Source of the DNA: Bulleidia sp. zg-1006
GTDB lineage: Bacteria; Bacillota_I; Bacilli_A; Erysipelotrichales; Erysipelotrichaceae
Assembly (NCBI RefSeq): GCF_016812035.1
Contig: NZ_CP069178.1
Location: 682,001 to 746,000, forward strand
DNA: 64,000 bases
Direction: 5' to 3'
Position 1 is the first letter of the stretch, and the number at the start of each line of letters is the position of its first letter. Below, piece after piece: positions 24,929 to 35,022 of this stretch. The translations under genes and the position numbers were made by a program. A model generated the notes under the pieces. That model did not search any database, was not told where the DNA came from, and worked only from the letters and a program-made list of their open reading frames with translations.

Positions 24929-26608
24929 ATGCGCTTAAAAAATAGTTACTTTTTTACATTAAGAGAAAATGCGAAAGACGAAGATTCCCAAAGTTCCAAT
25001 TTATTAGTACGAGCCGGTATGATTAGGAAGAGCTCAACTGGAGTTTATATGATTTTACCAATGGGTTTAAAGGTCTTTAATAAAATCAAAGAGATTATTC
25101 GAGAAGAAATGGCAGCCATTGGTTGTCAAGAATTATTGATGCCGGCTTTAATTCCAGAAGAGGTTTATATTGCTTCGGGAAGAAGAGATGGCTTTGGTTC
25201 CTCGATGTTTTCTTTGAAGGATCGTAAAAAGCAAAATTATGTTTTAGGACCAACACATGAAGAATTGTTTGCGCATGCGGCGAAATTAAAAATTCGTTCA
25301 TATAAAGATATGCCCTTTTCTATTTATCAAATCCAAACAAAATTCCGTGATGAGCCTAGACCTCGATATGGTTTAATTCGTGTGCGTGAATTCCAAATGA
25401 AAGATGCTTACTCTTTTGATGTGGATGAAGCTAGTATGGACATCAGTTATAACAAGCAATTTCAAGCGTATAAGAATATCTTTAATCGTTTGGGATTGAA
25501 TTATGTGATTGTGAAAGCTAATACAGGTGTTATGGGTGGTTTATTATCAGAAGAATTCCAAGCACTTAGTCCAATTGGGGAAGATATTTTAGCTTTAAAT
25601 GAAGATGGATCTTATGCAGCCAATTTAGAAGTTGCTGCTTGTTTGCCGGAAGACTTTAATTCTTCTGAAGAAAAGAAGAGCATTGAAAAAGTAGAAACAC
25701 TTGGGCAACATAGTATTGAAGAAGTTGTTCATTTCTTAAAAATAGATGCCAAAAGAACAGTGAAAACGTTATGCTATGAAGCTGATGGTGAATTGGTGGT
25801 GGTTTTAGTTCGGGGGGATCGTGAAGTCAATGAAACAAAGGTACAAATGGCTTTAGGTTGTCTATCTTTAGAGCTTGCACCAGAAGACAAGGTCAAACAA
25901 CTATTCCACTGCCCTGTCGGTTCTTTAGGTCCTATTGGTTTAAAAGCTAAGATATTGGCAGATCAGGAAGTTGAATTATTGAGAAACTTTGTGCTTGGGG
26001 CTAACGAAGATGGGTATCATTATATCCATGTCAATCCAAGTGATTTTGAAGTCAGTAAATATGGTGATTTTCGTCAACTTCAAGAAGGTGATGCTTGTCC
26101 TATGGGTCAAGGAAACATTCACTTTGAAAAAGGAATTGAAGTCGGTAATACCTTTAAGCTTGGTACAAAGTATTCCAAGGCAATGGATTTGCAATATTTG
26201 AATGCGAATAATCAATTGGACTATGTATGGATGGGTTGTTATGGAATCGGTCCGGCAAGAGTGATGGCTGCCCTTGCTGAACAAAACCTCGATGAAAATG
26301 GAATTAATTGGCCTAAGAATTTAGCTCCATATCGTTGTTCCATCACCATTATTTCAATGAAGAGTACCCGGCAAGTCCAAGTAGCGAATGAACTATATGA
26401 AACATTGCGAAAAGCCGGCATCGATGTCTTATTAGATGATCGTGATGAAAGACCTGGAGTTAAGTTTAAGGATATGGATTTAATTGGTATCCCAACGCAA
26501 ATTACCGTTGGTAAAGCGATTGTGGATGGTCAAGTAGAAATGAAAGAACGTGGTTGTGAAAAACAACTTATCGCTATTTCTTCTGTTTTAGATTACTTCA
26601 AAGATTAA
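24929..26608 (+). CDS. proS: Prolyl-tRNA synthetase, bacterial type
   Basis: 559 residues, class II synthetase. It charges tRNA-Pro. Motif 2 region FRDEPRPRYGLIRVREFQMKDAYSFD (parts), GPTHEELF, the YbaK-like editing insertion (about 225-380), motif 3 GCYGIGPARVMAAL, and the C-terminal anticodon-binding domain with LLDDRDERPGVKFKDMDLIGIP. It is one of three genes on the + strand of an otherwise - strand arm, with its own promoter and a bidirectional terminator. No T-box precedes it (the 94-bp gap is too short). Confidence 0.97.
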   Translation: MRLKNSYFFTLRENAKDEDSQSSNLLVRAGMIRKSSTGVYMILPMGLKVFNKIKEIIREEMAAIGCQELLMPALIPEEVYIASGRRDGFGSSMFSLKDRKKQNYVLGPTHEELFAHAAKLKIRSYKDMPFSIYQIQTKFRDEPRPRYGLIRVREFQMKDAYSFDVDEASMDISYNKQFQAYKNIFNRLGLNYVIVKANTGVMGGLLSEEFQALSPIGEDILALNEDGSYAANLEVAACLPEDFNSSEEKKSIEKVETLGQHSIEEVVHFLKIDAKRTVKTLCYEADGELVVVLVRGDREVNETKVQMALGCLSLELAPEDKVKQLFHCPVGSLGPIGLKAKILADQEVELLRNFVLGANEDGYHYIHVNPSDFEVSKYGDFRQLQEGDACPMGQGNIHFEKGIEVGNTFKLGTKYSKAMDLQYLNANNQLDYVWMGCYGIGPARVMAALAEQNLDENGINWPKNLAPYRCSITIISMKSTRQVQVANELYETLRKAGIDVLLDDRDERPGVKFKDMDLIGIPTQITVGKAIVDGQVEMKERGCEKQLIAISSVLDYFKD

Positions 26609-26615
26609 AACAAAT

Positions 26616-26674
26616 AAAAAGCGGAAATTTGAACTGTCCATTTTCAATGGGGCAGTTTCATTCCCGCTTTTTTT
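26616..26674. terminator. Bidirectional terminator between proS and the lipoprotein gene
   Basis: An outer stem AAAAAGCGG / CCGCTTTTTTT encloses an inner stem around GAACTG...CAGTTTC. T runs on both outer sides make it work for both convergent genes. Confidence 0.8.
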
Positions 26675-26678
26675 AATG

Positions 26679-27155
26679 TTACTTAGCTGGTGTATAAGCC
26701 TTCGCTAATTTATCCATTGAAGTAATCACATCATTTGATACTTGAAGAATTTGTTTCTCACCTGTTTTGAAATTCTTATAAGTTGCATAGCCTTCTTTGT
26801 AGAAAGACACATTGTATGTGACATCCTTAACATCCGCTTCAAAGCTGACAACAACACTGGTTTGAGGTAATACCGGTTTTTCAGTAACAGTCTTTGTTTC
26901 TAAAGCATCCACTACCTTTGCAATGTTTTTAATGAATTCCTTGTCCTTGTTAGGATCCAACGTAACACGAACAGAATCTTTTGCGTTGACTGGCCAATAA
27001 ACCATCTTAACAGTAGCCCCTTCAGCTTGCATGTTTTTAGCAAATTCTTTCATTGCGTTTTCTGTTGCAGGGGCTTTTTTAGAATTGTTATTAGCGCAAG
27101 CAGCTACTAGTACTGACAAAGCCACAATAGCTACTAATTTCATAATTTTCTTCAT
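26679..27155 (-). CDS. Lipoprotein of unknown function
   Basis: 158 residues. The signal sequence MKKIMKLVAIVALSVLVAAC has a lipobox VAAC with Cys20, so it is anchored to the outer face of the membrane after processing by Lgt and LspA (lspA is at 57044). The remaining 138 residues form a small alpha/beta domain with no motif I can name. ATG 27155 is chosen because GGAGAAAG precedes it and because the promoter (-10 at 27185-27190) overlaps the longer frame. Confidence 0.8.
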   Translation of the reverse strand: MKKIMKLVAIVALSVLVAACANNNSKKAPATENAMKEFAKNMQAEGATVKMVYWPVNAKDSVRVTLDPNKDKEFIKNIAKVVDALETKTVTEKPVLPQTSVVVSFEADVKDVTYNVSFYKEGYATYKNFKTGEKQILQVSNDVITSMDKLAKAYTPAK

Positions 27156-27184
27156 TTTCTTTCTCCTTAATTTCAACTTCTTTA

Positions 27185-27212
27185 ATTGTAAATTATCTAG
27201 GTTATTAGTCAA
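27185..27212 (-). promoter_or_regulatory. Promoter of the lipoprotein gene
   Basis: On the - strand: -35 TTGACT (27207-27212), a 16-bp spacer and -10 TACAAT (27185-27190), just after the thrS stop. The spacing and -10 are the same as at the thrS promoter. Confidence 0.75.
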
Positions 27213-27215
27213 TAT

Positions 27216-28973
27216 TTAATTTCTGGATTTTTGCTTAATTTGTTCAATCAATTGGTTCAAATAGGCTTCCGATGGATACGTTATTTCCTCCTTGGAGCCA
27301 TAGTTGCGAACCGTAACACTCTTATTTTCAATATCACGATTACCAACAACAATTTGAACGGGTATCTTATTCATTTGTGCTTCACGAATACGATAACCTA
27401 ACTTCTCATTACGATCATCCAAATGTGAACGAATACCACGTATTTTTAAAGCTTGGTTAACACTAGCCGCATAGTCACCATGAGCTTCAGAATTCACCGG
27501 GATAACCACCACTTGCAATGGAGCAAGCCATAAAGGAAGAACTCCTTTGGTTTCTTCTAATAAGAAAGCAATAAAGCGGTCTAAAGAGCCTAAGATAGCA
27601 CGATGAATAACCACGGGTCTTAGCTTTTGGTTCTCTTTATTTACATATTCCAATTCAAAACGTTCGGGTAATTGGTAATCCAATTGAATGGTACTAAGGG
27701 TTACATCATGACCTAAAGCCGATTTTACTTGAACATCAATCTTAGGACCATAGAAAGCAGCTTCTCCTTCCGCTTCATAATAAGGAACAGCCATTTCTTT
27801 TAAAACTTCTCTTAATTCATTTTCTGAACGGGTCCATAACTCATCATTACCAAAATACTTATCCGTATTACTTGGATCACGCAAAGACAAACGGAAAGCG
27901 TAGTCTTTAAAACCAAAGTCCTTATAAACATCTAAGACTAACTTCGTGACATTTTTAATTTCATCAGCAATTTGATCCGAACGTAAGAAAATATGCGCAT
28001 CATTTTGCGTAAAAGAACGAGAACGCTCAATTCCCGTTAAAGCACCCGAGGCTTCCAAACGGAAGTCATGCGCAATCTCAGCAATACGAACAGGTAAATC
28101 ACGATAAGAATGCAAGCTAGATTTATAAATAATCATATGTTCAGGACAGTTCATTGGTCTTAACACATAATTATCACCATCTCTTTCCATAATTGGGAAC
28201 ATATCTTCTTTATAGTGAGCCAAATGACCGGATATTTCATAAAGCTTCGTACTAGCAACCGATGGTGTTAAAACATGATCATAGCCTAAAGAAATTTCTT
28301 TTTTCATGATGTAATCCGACAGTAAACGTCTTACTGTAAAACCATTTGGTAGCCACATTGGCAAACCAGATCCAACTGTTTCTGAGAATAAGAACATCTT
28401 TAAATCTTTTCCCAACTTACGATGATCTCTTTCTTTCGCTTCCTCTAAGACTTGTAAATAGGCTTCTAATTCCTCAGCGTTTGGGAAACAAACTCCATAA
28501 ATACGCTGTAAAACCTTATTATTTTTATCCCCCTTCCAATAAGCACCGGAATGCTTTAATAGCTTAAAATTCTTTAGTAGCTTTGTGCTTTCAACATGTG
28601 GACCACGACACAAATCTGTAAAATCGCCTTGACTATACATAGAAATATTGGTACCTTCCGGCATATGATTGATTAGGTCTACTTTATAGGGATCATCCTT
28701 GAATTGTTCTAAAGCTTCTTCACGACTAATTTCATGACGGACAATGCGTTTATTCTCCTTAGCACATTTCTTCATTTCCTTTTCAATCTTAGCAATATCT
28801 TCATCACGAATCACATCATCGCCCAAATCAATGTCATAGTAGAAGCCCTCTTCTACAACTGGTCCTACCCAAAATTTAGCATGAGGGTACAAGTGCTTCA
28901 CGGCTTGAGCTAATAAATGTGCACAAGAATGATTGAGTACTTCTAATTCTGGATTTTCTTTAAAATTTATCAT
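27216..28973 (-). CDS. thrS: Threonyl-tRNA synthetase lacking the TGS domain
   Basis: 585 residues, about 60 shorter than the usual 640. It begins directly at the editing domain (NHSCAHLLAQAVKHLYP, zinc/editing histidines), so the N-terminal TGS domain is absent. The catalytic core has RPMNCPEHMIIYKSS (zinc Cys), RIAEIAHDFRLEASGALTGIERSRSF (parts) and RPVVIHRAILGSLDRFIAFL. The C-terminal domain (about 475-585) binds the anticodon. The start is firm: AAAGGAGAG precedes ATG 28973 and the T-box terminator lies right before it. Expression should rise when uncharged tRNA-Thr accumulates. Confidence 0.95.
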   Translation of the reverse strand: MINFKENPELEVLNHSCAHLLAQAVKHLYPHAKFWVGPVVEEGFYYDIDLGDDVIRDEDIAKIEKEMKKCAKENKRIVRHEISREEALEQFKDDPYKVDLINHMPEGTNISMYSQGDFTDLCRGPHVESTKLLKNFKLLKHSGAYWKGDKNNKVLQRIYGVCFPNAEELEAYLQVLEEAKERDHRKLGKDLKMFLFSETVGSGLPMWLPNGFTVRRLLSDYIMKKEISLGYDHVLTPSVASTKLYEISGHLAHYKEDMFPIMERDGDNYVLRPMNCPEHMIIYKSSLHSYRDLPVRIAEIAHDFRLEASGALTGIERSRSFTQNDAHIFLRSDQIADEIKNVTKLVLDVYKDFGFKDYAFRLSLRDPSNTDKYFGNDELWTRSENELREVLKEMAVPYYEAEGEAAFYGPKIDVQVKSALGHDVTLSTIQLDYQLPERFELEYVNKENQKLRPVVIHRAILGSLDRFIAFLLEETKGVLPLWLAPLQVVVIPVNSEAHGDYAASVNQALKIRGIRSHLDDRNEKLGYRIREAQMNKIPVQIVVGNRDIENKSVTVRNYGSKEEITYPSEAYLNQLIEQIKQKSRN

Positions 28974-28980
28974 CTTCTCT

Positions 28981-29198
28981 CCTTTTCCAAATAAAAAGGC
29001 ATCCCTAAAGGACGCCTAGCGCGGTACCACCTTTATTGTTAGATGACTATCTAACACTCAAATGCTTTAACGCAGCCAACGATCTATTTTCATAGATTGC
29101 TCACAAGTAGTAATTTCATGGGATTTCTTATCCTTTTCAGCAACCAGGATACTCTCTACAAGCCTCACCATCAAATCGTGTCTTGATCATCGCAACTG
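28981..29198 (-). promoter_or_regulatory. T-box leader of thrS
   Basis: On the - strand the T-box sequence AAAGGTGGTACCGCGC lies at 29019-29034. It is followed by a terminator stem (28997-29005 with 29010-29017) and a T run. Upstream are features of Stem I, including the AGAGAG element and the distal loop region near 29140. A Thr codon (ACT, in TTACTACTT near 29110) is a candidate specifier, but I could not fix the specifier loop with certainty. Confidence 0.85.
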
Positions 29199-29203
29199 CC
29201 TAC

Positions 29204-29231
29204 ATTGTAACAACTTTCCAATCGTTGTCAA
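29204..29231 (-). promoter_or_regulatory. thrS T-box promoter
   Basis: On the - strand: consensus -35 TTGACA (29226-29231), a 16-bp spacer and -10 TACAAT (29204-29209). The -35 includes the polC stop codon (29228-29230). Confidence 0.85.
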
Positions 29232-32200
29232 TCAAACAAGGATAATTGGTTGGTATCGTTTAAATCTTGAATAATACCCATCTTTTCAAAACGTTGTAAT
29301 AAGGTCTTAGATAAATGTGTTCTTGCTAATAAATCTTCTTTAGAAAGGAATTCTCCTTCTTGTCTAGCTTGAACAATATTCTCTGCCACCGATTCACCTA
29401 AGGAATCTATGACCACAAATGGTGGAATCACTGCATTTGGATTGCTTGGTGATTGCTTGAAACGAGTGGCTAATGATTCATACAAATTGACATTTTCAAT
29501 CGAATAGCCACGAGCATACATTTCTTCACAAATTTCAAGTGTGTTAAATAAGGCCTTATCTTTATTAGATAAGCCAGGATCACGAGTATCCATTAACTTC
29601 TTAATTCGTTCCATTTCCATTCTTACTGCCGTTAAACCTTTACTCATAATGGCAATATCATAGGCATCACAGCGCAAAGTTAAATATTGAATATAAAAGT
29701 TAATTGGTTCATGCACTTTATACCAAGCAATACGAACCGCCATCATAACATAAGCAACCGCATGTGCTTTTGGAAACATATATTTAATCTTTTTACAGGA
29801 ATCAATGTACCAATCCGGCACTTGATGTTCACGCATGTTTTTTTCTTGCGCTTCGGTTAAACCCTTTCCTTTACGAACCCCTTCCATAATCTTAAAGGCA
29901 TCTAATGGTTCTAATTTCTTATCCAGTAAGTAAGTCATAATATCATCACGACAGCCAATCACATCTTTTAGAAGGAACCCTTGTTTCACTCGTTCTTCAG
30001 CATTTCCTGCCCAAACGTCTGTTCCATGGGTTAAACCGGATAGAATGGTTAAATCTGAGAAAGTATGAGGTTTTGTTTCTTGTAAAACACGTCTGGTGTT
30101 AGCTGTACCAAATTCCGGTAAACCGACAGCACCGGTTTCTTGATGATAAATTCTTGGATCGGCTTTCAAGGCTTTGTCTTCATAGAATAATGATAATGTT
30201 TCAGCATCATTCATTGGAATATCCATTGGTTTCACCGTCGCAATTTCTTGCAGTAAGCGCATGGAGGTTGGATCAACATGGCCTAAAATATCAAACTTAA
30301 GGATTTGGTCACCATAATCATGGTATTCAAAGTGGGTTGTCTTCCATGGCCCCGGTTGATTGGATGGGTATTGGATTGGTGTGAAATCTTCAACCACATG
30401 GTCTTTTGGTACAATCACAATTCCACCAGGATGTTGACCGGTGGTACGCTTAACATCTTGGCAATGCATGGCTAGATATTCTTTCATTGGAGAGCTAAAT
30501 TGCACATTCATCTCCTCTTCATAGCCCTTCACATAACCAAAGGCTGTCTTTTCGGCAACGGTACCAATCGTACCGGCACGGAAAGCATGTTCTTCACCAA
30601 AATAATCTTTGATAAAGTTATGGGCTTTGGCTTGGTATAAATCCGAAAAGTTTAAATCAATATCTGGTGTTTTATCCGCATTAAAGCCTAAGAAGGTTTG
30701 GAATGGAATATTATGACCATTACCGCGCATGATTGTATGACAATGCGGACAGACTTGATCTTCTAAATCAAAACCAGATAGTACTTTACCATCTAGGAAA
30801 AATTCAGAGTAATGACAATTGGGGCATAAATAATGTGGTGGTAAAGGATTGACTTCGGTGATATGTGACATTGTTGCCGCAAAGGAAGAGCCAACCGAAC
30901 CACGAGAGCCAACCACATAGCCATCCTCATTGGTCTTCATAACTAACAAGGAAGCGATGTAATAATGCACACCAAAACCATTGCGAATAATATTATCTAA
31001 CTCATTATCTAAGCGTTGTTGAACAAGGTCAGGAATTTTGCCTTCAAAGCCATATTGTTCCATCACTGTTTTTTGACACAATTCTCTTAATTTATCATCA
31101 GAACCTTCAATAATTGGGGGATAGGTTCCTTTCGGAACTGGCTCTATTTCTTCAATTTGTTTAAATAATTTCTTTGGTGTATCAACGACCATTTCATGAA
31201 CCAATTGTTCATCTTCCAACCAAGAGAATTCTTCTATCATTTCATTGGTTAAACGAAGATGTTGATCAGGATTTGAATGATGACGACGAATTTGTTCGTT
31301 ACGAATGTATAAAGGATGCGTACCACCACCAACACCCTTGGCAGTAATATAAATATCTCTAAAAATCTTTTCTTCTTTTTTACAATAATGGCAATCCGAT
31401 GTTGCTATTATTGGTAAATTTAATTCCTTTGCACAAGAGATAATACGTCTTTGAACGTCTTTTAAACGAGCTAAGTTAATGATCGAACCTAATTCTAAAG
31501 AAGTAGAATAATTCGCTAATGGTTGTAGTTCAATGTAATCATAGAAAGCCATCGTCTTTTTTAAACGATTATCATCACCATTACAAGCCATCTCAAAAAC
31601 TTCGCCATTTAAACAAGCTGAACCAATCAATAAATTCTCCCGATACTTTTGAAGAGTTGAACGTTTGATACGAGGTTCACCAATCGCATTTGATCCTTCA
31701 TTTTTGGTTTTAACGGCTAAAGTTTCCGTATTAGAAATACTAATTAAATCATACAAGGCTTTTAAACCGGCTTGATTTTTAGCAATCACAACCGCATGCT
31801 TAGAAAACATACGTTTGAAATCACTTTTTGTATGTACTTTTTCTTGTAAATCACAAATCGTTTCTACTTGGAATTGGCGCTTTGCGTCCACAATCAAATG
31901 TTCAAAAGCATCGGCTAAAATATTCGCATCGTAATCGGCACGGTGCGCATCGCTTCTTGAATAATTTAGCTTATAGTGATTGGAAATATATTCCAGAGCA
32001 AAACGAGAACGATCAGGCAAAATTGCACGAGCTAAGTCTAAAGTATCAATCACCGGATTATTTAATGCTTTTCTGCCCAATCGCCTTAACTCTTCATTAA
32101 AAAATGGATAGTCAAAACTAGCGTTATGGGCTACTAATACCGCATCACCAATATAAGCCAATAATTCATCCACCACTTCCGAGAAATTTTTTTCGTTTTC

Positions 32201-33556
32201 TACCATCTCATTAGAAATATTGGTTTTTCTTTCAATAAAAGATGGAATGGAAATAGGAGGCTTAATAAAAAGTTGTTTAGAATCTAAACGAAGTCCATTT
32301 TTAATACGAACTGCCCCAAATTCAATCATGTGGTCATACTTAGCACTTAATCCGGTGGTTTCTAAGTCAAAAACCACATAGGTCGCTTCATCTAGTTTTT
32401 CATCATTGGCATTTCGCACAATGCACAAATCATCTTCAACTAAATTCAATTCGCAACCAAAACCAACATTAAAAGAACGCTTTGGATCTTTTTTATGTAA
32501 ATCTTCTACACAATGCTTGGCTTTCACAAAGGATTGAACATTCGCATGATCGCTTAAAACAATTCCCTCATGACCTAAATTCCAAGCGTATTGAATCATT
32601 TCCTTAGGTGAACAAACACCATCCATTTCCGAAAAATTGGTGTGGGAATGAAATTCAATTCTTTTCTTTTCAGCTGTATCAACTATTTGTTTTGGTTGAT
32701 CAATGATTTCAATGGAATTAGCTATACAGCTATTTTCTTTCGCAAAAGTATCATAACTAATTCTTCCTTGTACACGAACATATGAGCCAACATGGATTTC
32801 TTCCATCTGTTCAAGACTTAAACGATCAGAACTAAAGCGTTTCACATGAATAGCACCATGACCATCGTAAACTGATAAGGTTTGAAGTTGTTTTCCACCC
32901 CTTAATTCTTTGATTTCACTTTGGAAGACTTCAGCTTCAAAATAGATTTGCCCTGTTTCACTTACGTCTTCATCCAAACGAATGAGTTCGGCATTACTTT
33001 TCTTAGATTTATACATTACTTTTTTCACTGGGACAAGCTTTTCTTCTTTTAGGATAGGGCGATCTAAAATAACCGTTTTTTCAGTTAGAACGGTTGGAGC
33101 TTCTTGTTGGACAATGGAAATACCATAATCTTCTAAACCAATTTGATTTAGGATGGAACGCAAGGAAGAAATCGCTTCTTCCCCTTTTTTAATCAATTGT
33201 GGATTTAAAAAGGAAAACTGAATGGATTTTTGTTGTGAGAAAATTTGTATTTCAGCTGAATTAAATACAAATAAGTCACTTTCTCTTTGAAAGAAAGGAC
33301 GAACATAGCTTTCAAACTGAAGAACATTCATTTCATTCTTTTCCCAATGGAAAAAGAAATTTGGTTGCAAGCCGACTTGTTGTAAAAATTCTGTTTCTAA
33401 TTCTTGAAAACAATCATAGTTGCAAGGTTCTTCCCCTTTTAATTCAATTTCAATCTTTTGGTCTTGTTTATAGAAACGAACAGACAAAACATCCACTTTT
33501 TCCAAAGTGGAAGTGGATGTACAGTTTAATTTATCAAGTAATTCAATTAACTTCAT
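29228..33556 (-). CDS. polC: DNA polymerase III alpha subunit, PolC type
   Basis: 1442 residues. This is the main replicative polymerase of low-GC Gram-positives. N-terminal domain (1-220), OB-fold (about 225-295), PHP domain starting EFHSHTNFSEMDG (about 299), the proofreading exonuclease inserted in it (VVFDLETTGL, about 392, with DEDD-type residues), and the polymerase core with GSRGSVGSSFAA (about 882), a zinc-binding CPNCHYSE...CPHCH, and the catalytic PDIDLNFS (about 963). The C-terminus NQLSLFD is a likely beta-clamp-binding peptide. Complete, with no sign of a frameshift. Confidence 0.98.
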   Translation of the reverse strand: MKLIELLDKLNCTSTSTLEKVDVLSVRFYKQDQKIEIELKGEEPCNYDCFQELETEFLQQVGLQPNFFFHWEKNEMNVLQFESYVRPFFQRESDLFVFNSAEIQIFSQQKSIQFSFLNPQLIKKGEEAISSLRSILNQIGLEDYGISIVQQEAPTVLTEKTVILDRPILKEEKLVPVKKVMYKSKKSNAELIRLDEDVSETGQIYFEAEVFQSEIKELRGGKQLQTLSVYDGHGAIHVKRFSSDRLSLEQMEEIHVGSYVRVQGRISYDTFAKENSCIANSIEIIDQPKQIVDTAEKKRIEFHSHTNFSEMDGVCSPKEMIQYAWNLGHEGIVLSDHANVQSFVKAKHCVEDLHKKDPKRSFNVGFGCELNLVEDDLCIVRNANDEKLDEATYVVFDLETTGLSAKYDHMIEFGAVRIKNGLRLDSKQLFIKPPISIPSFIERKTNISNEMVENEKNFSEVVDELLAYIGDAVLVAHNASFDYPFFNEELRRLGRKALNNPVIDTLDLARAILPDRSRFALEYISNHYKLNYSRSDAHRADYDANILADAFEHLIVDAKRQFQVETICDLQEKVHTKSDFKRMFSKHAVVIAKNQAGLKALYDLISISNTETLAVKTKNEGSNAIGEPRIKRSTLQKYRENLLIGSACLNGEVFEMACNGDDNRLKKTMAFYDYIELQPLANYSTSLELGSIINLARLKDVQRRIISCAKELNLPIIATSDCHYCKKEEKIFRDIYITAKGVGGGTHPLYIRNEQIRRHHSNPDQHLRLTNEMIEEFSWLEDEQLVHEMVVDTPKKLFKQIEEIEPVPKGTYPPIIEGSDDKLRELCQKTVMEQYGFEGKIPDLVQQRLDNELDNIIRNGFGVHYYIASLLVMKTNEDGYVVGSRGSVGSSFAATMSHITEVNPLPPHYLCPNCHYSEFFLDGKVLSGFDLEDQVCPHCHTIMRGNGHNIPFQTFLGFNADKTPDIDLNFSDLYQAKAHNFIKDYFGEEHAFRAGTIGTVAEKTAFGYVKGYEEEMNVQFSSPMKEYLAMHCQDVKRTTGQHPGGIVIVPKDHVVEDFTPIQYPSNQPGPWKTTHFEYHDYGDQILKFDILGHVDPTSMRLLQEIATVKPMDIPMNDAETLSLFYEDKALKADPRIYHQETGAVGLPEFGTANTRRVLQETKPHTFSDLTILSGLTHGTDVWAGNAEERVKQGFLLKDVIGCRDDIMTYLLDKKLEPLDAFKIMEGVRKGKGLTEAQEKNMREHQVPDWYIDSCKKIKYMFPKAHAVAYVMMAVRIAWYKVHEPINFYIQYLTLRCDAYDIAIMSKGLTAVRMEMERIKKLMDTRDPGLSNKDKALFNTLEICEEMYARGYSIENVNLYESLATRFKQSPSNPNAVIPPFVVIDSLGESVAENIVQARQEGEFLSKEDLLARTHLSKTLLQRFEKMGIIQDLNDTNQLSLFD

Positions 33557-33565
33557 GAAAGCCTC

Positions 33566-35014
33566 TTACTTAAAGAAGCCGGACAATAGTTTTTTAGCGG
33601 AACGAATCGCTACATTCACGAGTTCGTTTTCAGTACGATTTCTCGCTTTGCGCATCAAACGAGATTGCCAATCGGTTGGTTGTCTTCTTGCTTCTTTTTC
33701 TCTTTCTTTTTCTTCTTGTAACTGCTGTTTTTCATCTTGTTGAGCTTGTAATATCTCAGCAATCTTTTCATTAGCACTTTCGGGATCTAAATCACTACCA
33801 TATTTTTCTTGCCAAGGGGACAAATGGACTTTTTCTTGAATGCTTTCTTTAGCTATACCATCTAAAGAACTATGGATTGGATAAATTAATGTTCTTTGCA
33901 CCATAGCAGGTATGCCATCTTCTTGCAAACAAGAAACCAAAGCTTCCCCAATCGCTAATTGTTGTAAGACTTCTTCGCTATCAAAATCAGGATTGGCACG
34001 GAAAGAATCCGCAACCCCCTTTAACTTCTTAATTTCAACGGGTGTATAAGCTCTTAAAGTATGCTGAATACGATTAGAAAGTTGACCTAAGACTTCATTT
34101 GGAATATCACTTGGGGATTGTGAGCATAAATAAACTCCAATTCCCTTGGAACGAATTAACTTAATCATCTGTTCAAATTTCATCAAGAAAGAAGGACTCG
34201 CTTCTTGGAATAATAGATGAGCTTCATCGATAACAACCACTAATTTTGGTTGCTCTAAATCACCAACCTCGGACATACTTTGGAATAAACGGTCTAATAA
34301 AATCCACATTAAAGTCGCATAGGTAGTTGGTTTCAGAAATAAATTTTGACAAGAAAGAATAGAAATTAAGCCTTTTCCATCTCTTGTTTGCAACAAATTT
34401 TGTACATCAAAATCCGGTAAACCAAAAAGCTTTTGACCGCCCTGTTTCTCAAAAGCAAGCACTTTTCGCTGAATGGAGGAGATGGATTGGCTTGTGATTA
34501 AACCATATTTCATACTGAATTCTTTCGTATTATTTAAGACATATTGCAACATCGCCTTCAAATCTTCTAAATCAATTAAGTCCAATTGTTCCCCATGAGC
34601 AATCGAGTAAAGAATGGTCAAAATGCCTTCTTGAGTTTCATTTAAACCTAAAATCTTAGCCAATAATAATGGATCTACATCTTCCAAAACAAAGCGAAAA
34701 GGAATCCCTAATTCACGATTAGCATCAATGAATTCCACCGGATAGGCTTTGGCTTCAAAATTTTCTAGGTCAAGTTCTTGAATACGGCTCGCTACTTTTT
34801 CTAAATTACCAGCTTTAGCTAAACCGGAAACATCCCCTTTAATATCTGTAACAATACTTGGAATCCCTAGTTGTGAACATTCTTCTAATAAATGTTTTAC
34901 AGTAACGGTTTTACCGGAACCACTAGCTCCGGCAATCAAACCATGGCGATTCATTCGTTTGGTTTCTAAAACCACCTCTTGTCCATTCGCTTTTCCTAAA
35001 ATAATTTGTGCCAT
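33566..35014 (-). CDS. HerA/FtsK-like ATPase (DUF853 family)
   Basis: 482 residues. A P-loop ATPase of the HerA-FtsK superfamily, with Walker A GASGSGKTV (28-36) following HGLIAG, TDIKGDVSGLA, and Walker B VVVIDEAHLLFQ with an arginine region SNRIQHTLRAYTP. The C-terminal 70 residues are charged, with a possible coiled coil. The role is unknown; HerA relatives work with nucleases in DNA processing. It sits between rnc and polC on the same strand with its own SD (AGGAGGG). Confidence 0.82.
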   Translation of the reverse strand: MAQIILGKANGQEVVLETKRMNRHGLIAGASGSGKTVTVKHLLEECSQLGIPSIVTDIKGDVSGLAKAGNLEKVASRIQELDLENFEAKAYPVEFIDANRELGIPFRFVLEDVDPLLLAKILGLNETQEGILTILYSIAHGEQLDLIDLEDLKAMLQYVLNNTKEFSMKYGLITSQSISSIQRKVLAFEKQGGQKLFGLPDFDVQNLLQTRDGKGLISILSCQNLFLKPTTYATLMWILLDRLFQSMSEVGDLEQPKLVVVIDEAHLLFQEASPSFLMKFEQMIKLIRSKGIGVYLCSQSPSDIPNEVLGQLSNRIQHTLRAYTPVEIKKLKGVADSFRANPDFDSEEVLQQLAIGEALVSCLQEDGIPAMVQRTLIYPIHSSLDGIAKESIQEKVHLSPWQEKYGSDLDPESANEKIAEILQAQQDEKQQLQEEKEREKEARRQPTDWQSRLMRKARNRTENELVNVAIRSAKKLLSGFFK

Positions 35015-35022
35015 ATACCCTC

